Source: Elephas maximus indicus
Lineage: Eukaryota; Chordata; Mammalia; Proboscidea; Elephantidae
DNA: 64,000 nt
Direction of reading: 5' to 3'
Assembly (NCBI RefSeq): GCF_024166365.1
Contig: NC_064830.1
Span: 92,310,968-92,374,967, forward strand
In this document: in pieces, positions 1 through 11,300 of the stretch
How positions within the stretch are numbered: position 1 is the stretch's first letter
How the letters are laid out: each line of letters begins with the position of its first letter
Translations under genes and position numbers: made by a program
The notes under the pieces: generated by a model
Database searches by the model: none
What the model saw: only the letters and a program-made list of their open reading frames with translations
What the model was told of the DNA's origin: nothing

Positions 1-261
1 TGGAAATTCCTTGGAGCTTCTGGATTGATGATGCATACGGGAGGACCACTTGTCTCTGGATACACAAGGCCTCTGGGGACAGGAAGTAGCGTGCAGAGCG
101 AGACTCCCCAGCAACCTCACCTGTGCATCCCTTGGCATGTATCCTTTTTGTGTTTGTATCCTTTCTCTGTTGAATTAAAGATGGTTTAAAATTTTAGAGA
201 TAGCCCATTTCCAGAAGTTGGTCAGTCATTGCAACAAATTATCAGGCCTAAAGGAATAGTA

Positions 262-423
262 GAAACCCTGGTGGCATAGCGATTAAGTGCTACGGCTGCT
301 AACCAAAAGGTCAGCAGTTTGAATCTACCAGGTGTTCCTTCAAAACTCTATAGGGCAGCTCTACTCTGTCCTATAGGGTTGCTATGAGTCGGAATTGATT
401 CGATGGCAACAGGTTTTTTCTTA
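262..423 (+). mobile_element. AfroSINE (tRNA-derived SINE)
   Basis: Full-length copy. It opens with gaaaccctggtggcatag, has the B-box-like segment ggtcagcagtttgaatc, then the cctatagggttgctatgagt tail and a T-rich end. This layout is characteristic of Afrotheria and supports an elephant-like source. It lies inside the left LTR of the ERVL-like fossil. Confidence 0.9.
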
Positions 424-435
424 AGGGAATTGTGA

Positions 436-634
436 AGGAGCCTTGGTGAAGCAATGGCTAAGCATTCAGCTGCTAACCAAAAGGTTGGTGGTTTGAACCC
501 ACCCAGTGGCTCTGTGGGAGAAAAGCAGTGATCTGCTCGCATATGTTACAAAGTAGAAAGCCTTATGGAGCAGTTCTACTCTGCCACATGGGTTCATTAT
601 GAGTTGAATATTGACTCGACGCATCTAACAACAA
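436..634 (+). mobile_element. AfroSINE, longer subfamily
   Basis: Second SINE directly after the first. It belongs to the longer variant with an extra block (gggagaaaagcagtgatctg and following) between the tRNA-like head and the tctactctg segment. It is more diverged than its neighbour. Confidence 0.82.
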
Positions 635-886
635 TAGCAAGGGAATAGTGGAACTGGCTGGTGTAATGTGGGGGGAGCCATATGAACTGCAAAACTTGTG
701 ACTGGTCTGGAGTTGGGGGAGTCATGTGAGCTCCCTAACTTGCACCTGATACCCTCTGACACAGCCCCAGGTGAGAGAAAGTGCTGGATGGAGCAGCTGG
801 GATCTGAACTGATCAGAGAAGGGAAGCTAAGATTTTCCTGGACTGGTCTGATATCACAAATTGGTGTCAATAAAAGTGGGATCCAA

Positions 887-2120
887 AACAGGACCCATAC
901 CTCACACCATACACAAAAGCTAATTCAAAATAGATCTAAGACCTAAATATAAAACTAAAAACTATAAAGATCGTAGAAGAAATAATAGGGTCAATACTAA
1001 AGGCCCTAATACACGGCACTAACAGAATATAAACCATAACTAATAATACACAAAAACCAGAAGATAAGCTAAATAACTGGAATCTTCCAAAAATTAAACA
1101 ATTTTGCTCATTAAAAGACTTCACCAAAAGAGTGAAAAGAGAACCTACAGACTGGGAAAATTTTTTGGCTATGACAAATCCAACAAAGGTCTAATCTCTA
1201 AAATCTACAGGAAAATCCAACACCTCTGCAACAAAAAAAACAAATAATCCATTAAAAGATGCGCAAAGATATGAACAGACACTTCACCAAAGAAGACATT
1301 CAAGCAGTTACCGGATAGATGAGGAAATGCTTGTGATCAGTAACCATTAGAGAAATGCAAATAAAAACCACAATGAGATACCATCTTACCCTGACATTAC
1401 TGGTATGAGTCAAAAAAACTGAAAATATCAAATGTTGGAGAGGCTGCAGGGAGATTGGAGCTTTTATGCACTGCCGGTGGGAATGTAAAGTGGTACAACT
1501 GTTTTGGAAAACGATATGGTGCTTCCTTAAAAAGCTAGAAATAGAAATACCATACCGTCCAGTAATTCCACTCCTAGGAATATATCCTAGAGAAATAAGA
1601 GTCGTCACACAAATAGACATATGCACAGTCATGTTCATTGCAGCATTGTTCACAACAGCAAAAAGATGGAAACAATCCAGGTGCCCATCAACAGATGAAT
1701 GGATAAACAAACTATGGTGTATACACACAATGGAATACTACACAATGATAAAGATCAATGATGAATCTGCAAAGCCTCTCACAACATGGATGAATCTGGA
1801 GGGCATTATGCTCAGTGAAATAAGTCAATCACAAAATGGCAAATATTGTATGAGACCACTACCATAAAAACTCATGAAAAGGTTTCCACACAGAAAGAAA
1901 CAATCTTTGATGGTTACAAGGAAGGGAAGAGGTGGGAGGAAAAAACACTAAATGGTGAAGGGTAAGACAGTACACAATACTGGGGAAGCCAGCACAGCTT
2001 GTCCAAGGCAAGGTCATGGAAGCTCCACAGACACATCCAAACTCCCTGATGGACCAAATTACTGGGCTGAGAAACTAGTTTGCTCTGTAAACCTTCAGCT
2101 AAAGTACAATAAAAAAATAA
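887..2120 (+). mobile_element. 5'-truncated LINE-1 (ORF2 3' end and 3' UTR)
   Basis: The plus strand encodes the end of L1 ORF2: a frame at 1466-1867 contains CPSTDEWINKLW and HTMEYYTMIK, typical of the ORF2 C-terminus. A 3' UTR ends in an A-rich tail with aataaa near 2107-2123. The element is flanked by an 18-bp direct repeat, aataaaagtgggatccaa, at 869-886 and 2121-2138, a clear target-site duplication (the first bases could also be tail). Only the last 1.2 kb of an L1 was inserted. The reading frame carries interruptions, so the copy is dead. It landed in the primer-site region of the ERVL-like fossil. Confidence 0.88.
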
Positions 2121-2969
2121 AATAAAAGTGGGATCCAACGCAATGACTCCCAATTCTGGGAAACACGGGGTTTTGGAGGAGAAAAGATAAGTGGGTGAGG
2201 AATTCTGGATGGTTGCTTTGATCTTCGGTTCTGTATGGTTACTTTGGTCTATGTTCTTTGTATAAATAATAAATGGCTTTCATTTGCCAACACTTAGTGA
2301 ATGTCTCATGTGTGGGACTTGATCAGACTAGATGGACATAACATCCATGGAGTAGTTGATGCCAATGAGTGGAATCTTCATTCTAGCAGGCTTATGGCTA
2401 TTTGGAACACAGATAATGCACATCAAGCAGGTCGTGATCAAGTCAGACCATGGCATTTCTAAAGCGTCAGTCAGAAACCCCCCAATCTTTGTCTGAGGGT
2501 GGAGATGTCAGTCCAGGGGATAAAGGGCTGAAATATGTGGAGGAGTTGTTTGAAAGACACAAAAAAAAGTAGAGCAAGGAGGTTATCCCCCTTAGCTCGT
2601 TTGATTTAGCTGCTTGGGTTGAGGCTGAACGCAGTGGATGTGAGGATCGGGTTGCTTGTCAGATTACTGAAGTGGCATGGGCCACCAACATGGCGCCACG
2701 TGTCTCTGGGGACATGGCATCTCTGGGGATAGTAAGCTTCATGTGGACAGACCCTCCCAACCTCACCTGTACATCTCTTCCTTATATCGTTTTTGTGTTT
2801 GTGTCTTTTCTCTGCTGAATTACAGATGGTTTGGAATTTTGAGGGAACTTGTGTGTGTAACACTATCCCTCCCACCACATGACTTCAGAGACCACACTGG
2901 CCAGCACCTAGACTTCCACCACCTGGCAGCATCAGTGGAAAATGCAACCACAATTCCTTTGATCACACA

Positions 2970-4160
2970 GTGGAGGAGGGTGGTGAGAATACTGGCCTAA
3001 TGACCTTCTCTAACTGCACAAGGCGGGAGGAGAGTCAAGATCAGCATCAACAAGGCTGGTTCCTCTGAGGCAGAGGTCAGACATACCTCTTCTCTCTAAC
3101 CTTTTTCCCAATTCTGACACCAACTGTCCCTCCCACAGCACTTTCTACTTCTCTGCTGGGTATCATAATTCATTGCAATGGCCACACAAAACTCACTATT
3201 ATGGGGTTTATTAGGGAAGTAACAGGTTACAATTCAGGATCAGAAACGAATCAGGATACAGTTCTTCAGTCAGGACAGTTTCTTCTCAGTCATGCCCACA
3301 GGTAGGCCTCACTCTGGCCCTTGGCCCTTCAGTGCCTTGGCCTTTCAACCCCTCAGCCCCTTGGCCCCTCAGCCTGGCCTCTGCCCTGCTCAGGCAAGTG
3401 TTACAAAGTTCTTTAGCTCCACTGGTAACTGATTGGAGGCACCCCAGTACACTAGCAAGCCTCCTGCCCAAAGGCACTCTCTCTAGCTTCGTGGGCCAGG
3501 AAGCCCACCCTGCTGTCTCCTGTCAGTGTCCTGGGTTTTGCTGCCTCTGCTGCTGCCATTTCTCTGCCACTGCTTCTTGCCATCTTCGGTGTTACAGCTC
3601 TCTCTCTCTGTCTCCTGGGTCCAGAAGGTTCCCAGCACAGGAATCCTGGGTCCAAAGGACACGCTCAACTGCTATCTCTTCTTCTTGGTGGTGGTGAGGT
3701 CTGCCTACTTCCCACCTCTGGGATGGTTCATTCGAAGCCTAGTGGGATGGCAAAACTGACCAATCCCCTCATTAGGGTTCCATACACATTATTTGCATGG
3801 TCCCGTCCCCGCAAGGGGGCCAGGAACCTTATTTGTATTATTAGGAAGCTGTCCAATTCCGTTGATGGGCCACAAGCACCTTACTGGCAGAGTCCCACCC
3901 AATCATTTGGTGGGAGTTACCAGACCATGGTGGGAAAGTCCATATAAAAGTAATCCATTGCATGGTAGCTAACATTTCCAACTTCTTCCACTCCCTCACT
4001 CCTTGGGGAAGGAGCAACCTGTTCCACTGGGTGAGTTTAGAAACAGAAACTGGACACGCACAGCTAAACCCTCCCCTGAAGTTGAGCTACCAGCCAAAAG
4101 TAGGCTTTTTTTTTCTGCTTTTCCATGTTGTAAATCTTCAGGGGCAAACTTCCTTGTGAG
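2970..4160. mobile_element. LTR-like dispersed repeat, copy 1
   Basis: The stretch 2970-3650 is clearly homologous to 48550-49335: both share the gaggtcagatatacctc block, the ttatggggtttat block, the aggatacagttcttc block and the ggtgttacaactctctctct block in the same order. This copy continues past 3660 with a TATA-like catataaaag at about 3941-3950. The structure suggests an LTR of an endogenous retroelement, but I cannot assign a family. Treated as a fossil. Confidence 0.5.
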
Positions 4161-4393
4161 GAGGCCCTGGTTCAACACCACTTACAGCTCAGTGGTTAAG
4201 TTTATCCATTATGTGATCAGTATTATAAATCTCAATTGCCTGAGATATAACCCTCATTCTCCATACCAGCTGTCTCGGTAATAAAGATGATATTTTAGTC
4301 TCACATCAAACCCTACTCTAATCTTATCTCTCAGCTGATTTAAAAGTCAGATGAGGAAAAGGTTTCTGTTTATTGGACTCACTCAAACACTCA

Positions 4394-4561
4394 TGGAAAT
4401 CCTGGTGGTATAGTGGTTAGTGCTATGGCTACTAACCAAAAGGTCGGCAGTTCGAATCCAGCAGGTGCTCCTTGGAAACCCTGTGGGGCAGATCTACTCT
4501 GTCCTGTAGGGTCCCTATGAGTCAGAATTGACTTGACCGCAATGAGTTTTTTGGTTTTGGT
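4394..4561 (+). mobile_element. AfroSINE
   Basis: Full-length copy with ggaaatcctggtggtatag head, ggtcggcagttcgaatcc B-box-like segment, ctgtcctgtagggtcc block and a T-rich end (ttttttggttttgg). Confidence 0.9.
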
Positions 4562-5267
4562 CACTCGCAACAATAAAAGCTGACCATTCCCTTGTGTTGG
4601 ACTAACTTAAATTCAGTATCATCCTTCCCTCCTCTGTCTTTGTGCCCAGCTCTGAATCATCTCCCTAGCCCAATCCAGTGACCAGGATTCCCTGCCCTAT
4701 ATTCACCACTTTGTCCCTAATCCTTGACATTTGGGGAATGGGGCAGTCAAGGGACAGGTCCCAGCCTGTGCTTTCCTAGATTCAAGTCTTCTCCCAGGTA
4801 CCTGTGATGATGGTGGAACCTTGGAGAGAGATCAGTTGACCTTCACTGACCTACCATGGACCCCATTTTAGTGTGACCTGGCCTGTGGACTGAGGGCCCC
4901 ATGGTAGCTGTTCCTGAAGGCTGGGCCAAACCTTCCCTCCTTGGCTCCTGGTCCTCACATAACTTCCCACTCTTCCCTTCTTCCCAGCAGCCCTCTTGTC
5001 CACCTCGAACTCCAGTAGGAGGCTGGGATGGTACTCATTTCTGGAGCCATCTCTGGGTCTCCGTTGTGTGTGGGCAGCCTAAAGAAAGTCTCTATCTGAC
5101 ATTTATAGCAGTGCTTCCCCACCTGGCATAGCACAGTGGGGTAAATGGATGAGGGGCTCTTTCCTTCTACCCCCTCCAGCTTTTCCACAAAGGTTGGACA
5201 ACAGCATGGGGGTAGAGAAGACTAGAGAAGCAACAGAAAGGCTCCAGCAGTCATACTTGTCTGTCTC
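4562..5267. other. Non-coding stretch, nothing recognised
   Basis: Between two AfroSINEs. Short open frames on both strands lack any family resemblance and I see no splice-linked coding pattern. Confidence 0.5.
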
Positions 5268-5475
5268 CTTGAACACTGGTGGTGCAGCGGTTAAGCGCTC
5301 AGCTGCTAACCAAAAGGTTGGTAGTTTGAACTCACCAGCTGCTCCGAGGGAGAAAGATGTGGCAGTCTGCTCCTGCAAAGATTTACAACCTTGAAAAACC
5401 CTATGGGGGAAGTTCTATTCTGTCCTATAGGGTCTCTATGAGTCAGAATCGACTCTCTGGCAGCAGGTTTGATTT
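5268..5475 (+). mobile_element. AfroSINE, longer subfamily
   Basis: Head cactggtggtgcagcggtt, segment aaggttggtagtttgaactc, the extra block with gagggagaaagatgtggcag, then ctgtcctatagggtctctat and gtcagaatcgactctctggc. Confidence 0.87.
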
Positions 5476-8307
5476 GGTGGTTATTTCCCTGAGTGGGGCT
5501 GGGGCTCCCTTGCTTCCAAAGGCAAAGCTGCCACTGCCCCAGCTGGTAGCGCTATGATGTCATCTTTCCCTCCCCCTCATGGGCAGGCATGCTAACGACT
5601 ACAGTACCTGCCAGTAATGATAAGTAAATTCCATGGGAGAGATATTGGTAATTAAAAAAAAAAAAAAATGGTAATTAAGCACCATTAAATGTCAGGGGAG
5701 GGAGATGTCAATTCCTGATGGAGGCAAGAAAGGAGCTTCCTGGTGGAGGCAAGAAAGGAGCAGGAAGGGAAAGGATGAGTAGCATTTTCATAGGCTGAGA
5801 AAAGAGAAAGGGAGGAGGAGAGGACATTCCTGGTGTCAGAAAGAGCTTAGGCAAAAGCTTGAGGCAAGGAGGCCAGTCTGGCTGGAGAAGGAGGCTGTGG
5901 TCAGTAGAGGGAGAGGACACCACAGGTGAATGGGGAGGAATCCGGGAGCCTGAAAGAGTCAGCTCTGGAATTCATCTCGCCAGGAGCCTGCATGGTCCTT
6001 GCAACAGGGATCGATTCATGTTTGTATCCCCAGTGCAGAGACTGGCATTTGGTAGATTTTTTAAAAAAGATACAGAAAATCCTAAACCTCCTGTTTTGTT
6101 TCTAGCATCTTGGCTGGTCCCTGTGCTTAGTTGTCTAGCTCCAGCCCCAGGGGTACTTCTGGAAGATAGCAACGACAAAACTTTCTGAAAATATATATAT
6201 TTTACTGCTGTTCGAACTGGTCAAATGTGTCAGGGACCCAAAATCGAGAACCCCAAGAGTGGCCTGGTGTTCACTCCCTCTCTTGAGGTGGCTCTGGGAT
6301 CCACCTCCTCTGGAGGCTTTATATTTTTGTGCCTTTGCCCACTTCCCTAGCCTGCCAACACACCCTCTGAGGCCAGGGCAATAAAGACTGTGTCTCCCAG
6401 ACCGGCTGCACCAGGCTCTGCCAGGGGTGCTTTGTTTATACTCACAACACCCCTCTTGGGATGCCTTGTGAGGCTCTCAGCTTCAGGAGCTCCCAGGGAG
6501 CCTGGCAGAGGTGAGGGTGCTGGCTGCCTTTCTACTCTGCAACCCTTTGTTCATTCCTGAGTCCTGGGACTCCTGGGCAGAGGGGCATTGACAGGGTCCC
6601 CTCTATACAAAGACTCTTCCCAAGGCCTTAGGGGTTCTCTGGCCTAATTTTCTATTCATAATTTTGTATTTTTGTTTAAAAGGGAAACTCAAATTGTATA
6701 AGCTTCAGTTGCCAAAACCTGGATTGGCACCCAATTGAGGTGAGGCTGGCACTTGGGCCTCAGCCTTCAGGTCTTTCCCCTCTGGACTGCAGCCTTTCCT
6801 GCACCAATCTCGTGCCCATCTTCATCCTCTCCAAGAGCTCTGGGCTTCCCTCATTCTCTCCAGTTCACCTGGAACAGAGGCACCACCACCTTGTCCTCCC
6901 ACTCCCCTACCCCACATGCTGAGGCTGATGTTCTCACCTCCTGCTCTGAATTCACGTGGCAATGTCATCTCTTTACCAGACACAGGGCTTCCATGGTAGA
7001 CTTTACTTTCCTGGGCACCATTCTGCATTATTCTAGGTTTTAAATTAGTTTTTAATTCCCTCCAAACACAGAACATAGTCTTCACATAAAAAGTAAAAAC
7101 TATAGATAGCGCTAAAGTTCCCTTGACTCTTATTCCCAACTGTAGTTCCCTTATGCTTCCTAGTGCAAACCTGTTGTTGGGTAGTTGGGCCTCCTTCCAA
7201 AGTGTGTGCACACACACATTCACACAATATAATCTCCCTGGGAATTATGTGCGTGCGTGCACACGTGTGCACGCACGCACAGGTACTTTAACAAAACCTT
7301 CTACTGTTTTCACTTAACAAGACACTCCGGGAGTCTTTCCACGATAGTACCTCCTTCCTTCTGATTCAAGCACAGAGTTCTAGAATCAGAGTATTCCATA
7401 GTCTTTCTAGTCTCCTACTGAAGGCTATTTATGGTGTTTCCAATTTTCACTGGATTTGCAATAAACATCCTCCTGAATTCCTCCTTGATGTGCTTCTTGA
7501 ACACAGAGAAGGAGCTGGGGTGTGCATTTAAATTTTTAGTAGATGCCACAAAATTGCCTTTTTAAAGCTACCCAACCCACATATACTCCCACCCTCTGGG
7601 TGTTTCTTCATTACACCTTTGCCAACACTTGATGGAATTAAACTTTAAAAGTCGCTGATCTGCTGGGTCAAAAATAGGATTCCTGGTTGGTTGTTTCCAT
7701 TGGCCATCTGTATTTTCTCTTCTGGGACCCTCTCTGACTCTGCAAATATTCAAATGACTTCTGAGTAAATTCCGTGTTGCCTTGTCTGGCTGTGAGATCA
7801 CAGCCCCAGGGTGTTGCTGACGACAGGATGGAGAAAGGGAAGAGTGAGATTTTTACCACCAGGTGGGACTAAGACTAGGGACAGGCTGTGAGAGCACCAC
7901 CCAGGCTCCAGAGTCCAAGGCCAAGTGTGTTGCTAGTTCCTAGCAGGAGGGGAAGGGCAGCGTCTGGGAGCTGCTCCCTGGGGGCCAGCAGGCTTGGGGG
8001 TGGGTAAGCAGCCGGTCTTCCTGCTTGACACCTCTTGGGCGTGTCTTATCTCTGCTTCTCAGTGTCCCCTTCCCACAGCTGAAGTCTGGATTGAGGGAGA
8101 AGGAAGAACAGGGGTGAGGTGCAGCAGTGCAAAGGTGAAAGTACACTTAGCCACCACGCCCAGCAAGGGAGATAACCATGACACTTCACTTTCAATTGAC
8201 TTTCGGTTGAAGCTGGGGCTGCTGTGAATACCCTGTGATCGCCTCCTTGCTGCTAAGCAGCCCCCTGCTGGCACCAGCCCCCTTGGCCTACCCTGTCCAC
8301 CAGGCCC
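5476..8307. other. Upstream flank of MUC3A
   Basis: No gene recognised. It holds an A-run near 5655-5668, purine-rich DNA at 5690-5900 and an alternating purine-pyrimidine tract at 7200-7285. The last 250 bases before the MUC3A start have no TATA box I can support. A CCACGCCC element (about 8153-8160) and a GATAA motif (about 8170) are candidates for Sp/KLF and GATA factors, by motif only. Confidence 0.45.
7248..7281. repeat. 34-bp perfect palindrome of alternating purine/pyrimidine
   Basis: Centred between 7264 and 7265 (core cacacgtgtg), every base pairs with its mirror out to 7248 and 7281, and the whole stretch alternates purine and pyrimidine. Another CA/TG run lies just upstream at about 7201-7218. 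Such DNA can adopt Z-form or extrude a cruciform. It sits about 1 kb upstream of the MUC3A start codon; any regulatory role is conjecture. Confidence 0.85.
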
Positions 8308-8368
8308 ATGCAGCTGCTTGGGCTCCTCGGCCTCCTCTGGGTGCTCAGGGCCCCCCTGGGAAGCACAG
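8308..8368 (+). CDS. MUC3A: MUC3A exon 1: signal peptide
   Basis: Encodes MQLLGLLGLLWVLRAPLGST plus the first base of a Gly codon, followed by the donor gtaagg. Length 61 nt, so it ends in phase 1, matching the acceptor at 10371. A run of Leu followed by small residues makes a typical signal peptide. The first ATG in a cc-rich context (caggcccatg) is the natural start. Confidence 0.93.
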
Positions 8369-11300
8369 GTAAGGGAAAGAGGTGGCAGTGGAGGAGTAGG
8401 GGGATGCTGGAGAAACCTTGCTGATGTGCATGGGCGGGGGCAGGGAGGGTGGTTCTGAGGCTAAAGGGAAACTCAGGGGGTTGCCTCAGAGCTATGGGTG
8501 GAGGGAGACCTGAGGCAGGGGGAGGAAAAGGAAGAGGTGGTCCAGCCAGTGCTGCTTTTGACCCCAGACTGAGCAGGCTGCAGGGGTCAGTGCTCACATT
8601 TTGTCCTGGCTGTCCGGAAGTGTGGGCTCCAGCTCTTCTCAGAAGAGCTTTTTCCCAGCTTTAACTCAGTTTTCTGAGTCCCCGCCCTGCTTCTGCCCTC
8701 CACCCTCTCAGCCCCTGTGCTCTGTCTACACCGACTCTACCCCTCCCTTTACTTCCATCTGCTAACCAAAAGGTAGGCAATTTGAATCCACCAGGCGCCC
8801 CTTGGAAACAATATAGGGCAGTTCTCCTCTGTCCTGTAGGGTCACTATGAGTCAGAATTGACTCAATGGCAGTGGGTTTGGCTTGGCTTTTTGGTTTACT
8901 TCTGTCAGTGCTGCATTCTACCTTCCCCAGAGTCTCCACCTCTGTCTCTGGTCTCCCTCCTCTTCCTTGGGCTTTGCTGCCTTTGCTCCTCCAGTACCCA
9001 TCCCCCTGGCTCTGCCCCAAACTCTCCAGCCCAAAAGGACCTACCTTTCTGGGCACTGCTGTTGTCGGCAGGGCTGAGGGCACGATCCTAAAGTTGACTT
9101 TGTCTGAAAGGGTGGATCTGAGGCCTCCCAGAAAGGGTCCGGGACCTCCCCTATGGAATCCCTGTTGCCCCTGCCTCTGCTTCCCAGTGTCTGCTCCCAA
9201 CCCCTAATCCTAGACTTTGCCAATCTAAAGGCTCACAGTTCACCCTTTTACCTACTCCAGGGTTCAGGAATCCTCATGGTCCTCTTCTCCCCAGACCTCT
9301 CTGACACCTCCAAGCTGGGCTGAGAAGTGAAATCCCAGCTTTCAGAGAAAGTATGTGCAGTGTCCCAGGGAGGCAGGAGGAACAGACTGAGGGTGCTTCT
9401 TTCTAGCAACAGCTGTGGCTGCATGAAGCCTCCCAGGCACTCACTCCCAGCTTAACGTGACTGTAAGAAGGGGTTGATGGTATTTAAACAGTGAGGGGAT
9501 TATGTCTGCAAACTAATTAATCAAGTGTCTATTTTTATTAACACTTACCCCTAAACCTTAAGTTCTCCAGAACTCATGCCTGCCTGTGGAGATATCCCTT
9601 TCTAGAAGCTTACTTCTCTGTACTGTCAATCAGCCTCTCAGCACAGGCCCCTCTCTCTATGACCTTCAATCTCAATAGAGCATGTGCTTCAATCTCATTT
9701 TTTTCTCTTTGGTGTTCTCCACGCTCCTTTCTCCTCTCTGATCCCTCTGTCCCCCTGTCCTTCCCCTCACACTCTCCTTTGTGTCTAACATTCACTTGCT
9801 CACACTGTAGTCCTTAATTGCCCTCTCTCAGACCTTTGGTGCCCCTCCCTACAGTAATCTTCACTTCCTGCCTCTGGCCCAGGTTCTCTGTCTCTCTGCA
9901 GAAGAATCAGCCCAGATAGCAGTGGGTCATGGGGAGGAGGCAGAGGTGGGTCAAAGGGTATGGGCAGAGAGCCAGGAGGGCTGAGAGAACTTCAGGCAGA
10001 CAAATGAAGCAGAGTAAGAGGAGGGTATGAGGTGTGTTGAAGAGGAAGGGATGGGTGTGGAGGGGGAGTAGGAGCCTCAGTTGAACCTCTGTCTTCAGCT
10101 TGGCCATTCCAGGGCAAGGATGTCAGCCACCAGACAAAGCTGAGCAAGAAAGTGAGGGTAATTTCCACCCTTCCTCTTAGAAAAGGTGCCCCAGGAGCAG
10201 ACAGATGGAAGGGGCTTCAGAACCCAAAGCCCCCAGCTTCAAATGGCCTCCGATGAGGGAAAAAGCTATAGCATCTCTGGGAAATGGGGTAGTGACAAAC
10301 CTATATGGTGTATGGTGAAAAAATGACCGACGAAGTCACCAATACATTCCTCTGTTCTACCACCAATACAGGAACTTCACGCACAGCTACATCAAACTCC
10401 AATGCACTTCTGCCGAATGCAAAAGCAGCACCCACCGTTGTCAGCAATCTCCCACGCACTAAAGGCACAACAGATTGGCCATTCAGTACCCCACAAACTG
10501 CTTTTTCCATTTCTGGCACAGGGAATATCACACATAGGACTATCGACACATCCCAAAACTTTAAGCCCACTCTTGAACCTTTGCTCAAATCTTCAACCAA
10601 TCCCGATACACCAATTCCATTATCAAAGTTTGTCATCAGGGTAAAAACAAGTCCACCTACCATAATTGTCTACATGACCACTACCGAATGCATAATTCCA
10701 ACAAGCCTCCTGATCACCACAACTTACCCCACGACCGCATGCATAACAACGACCCAAGTGTCCTTCACGACAACGTGCACCACCACTGCTGGCACAGAGA
10801 ACACAGAGACAACCATAACCAGTACTAATCCCGCTACAGATGAAGAATCATCAGCCACGACCCCTTCTGCTACTAGAGAGAGTGTCTACACATCCACAGC
10901 CATCACAAACACACTGCACACAACAGCCGAAACCACCTCATCACCACATTACATGAATACACTCACAACGTCCACAACTCTTCTACCACCTTCACCCACT
11001 GCAGCCACAACAGAAACAAGTGAGACGGCCATCCCAACGTCGAAAGCAACATTCTTGCAGACACCTGCACTTACTCCTACCACGGACACCTCTACAGACA
11101 CTCTCACTACGGAATTTACTTCTACTTCCCGGGCCACTTCATCAGTCACTCCCACGAGTATAATTCATTCCTCCACGACCACCATCCCTGCTACCATGAC
11201 CACTGATTCAGTAACATCATTTTCACCTGTGCCAAGTACAGAAACAGTGAGCAGTGAGACTACAAACACTATCCTGACGCCCACCATTACTACCACAGTC

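Larger units (their letters stand above)
1..2860 (+). mobile_element. ERVL-like provirus fossil, heavily reduced
   Basis: Two related stretches, about 37-200 and 2690-2850, share an LTR-like block containing a cgtttttgtgtttgt core followed by an AT-rich polyadenylation-like region. At 862-869 the first is followed by TGGTGTCA, which continues after an L1 insertion as a sequence resembling the tRNA-Leu primer-binding site used by ERVL elements. I read this as a left LTR (1-861, cut by the window edge and carrying two SINEs), a short internal remnant (about 2139-2690) and part of a right LTR. It is clearly broken, with most of the internal region gone, and looks old. The family call rests on the primer-site resemblance only. 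Confidence 0.42.

Noticed and set aside
8757-9200. Open frames on both strands downstream of the intronic AfroSINE
   Set aside because: They overlap SINE sequence, have no family resemblance, and exon 1 joins the mucin exon in phase without them.
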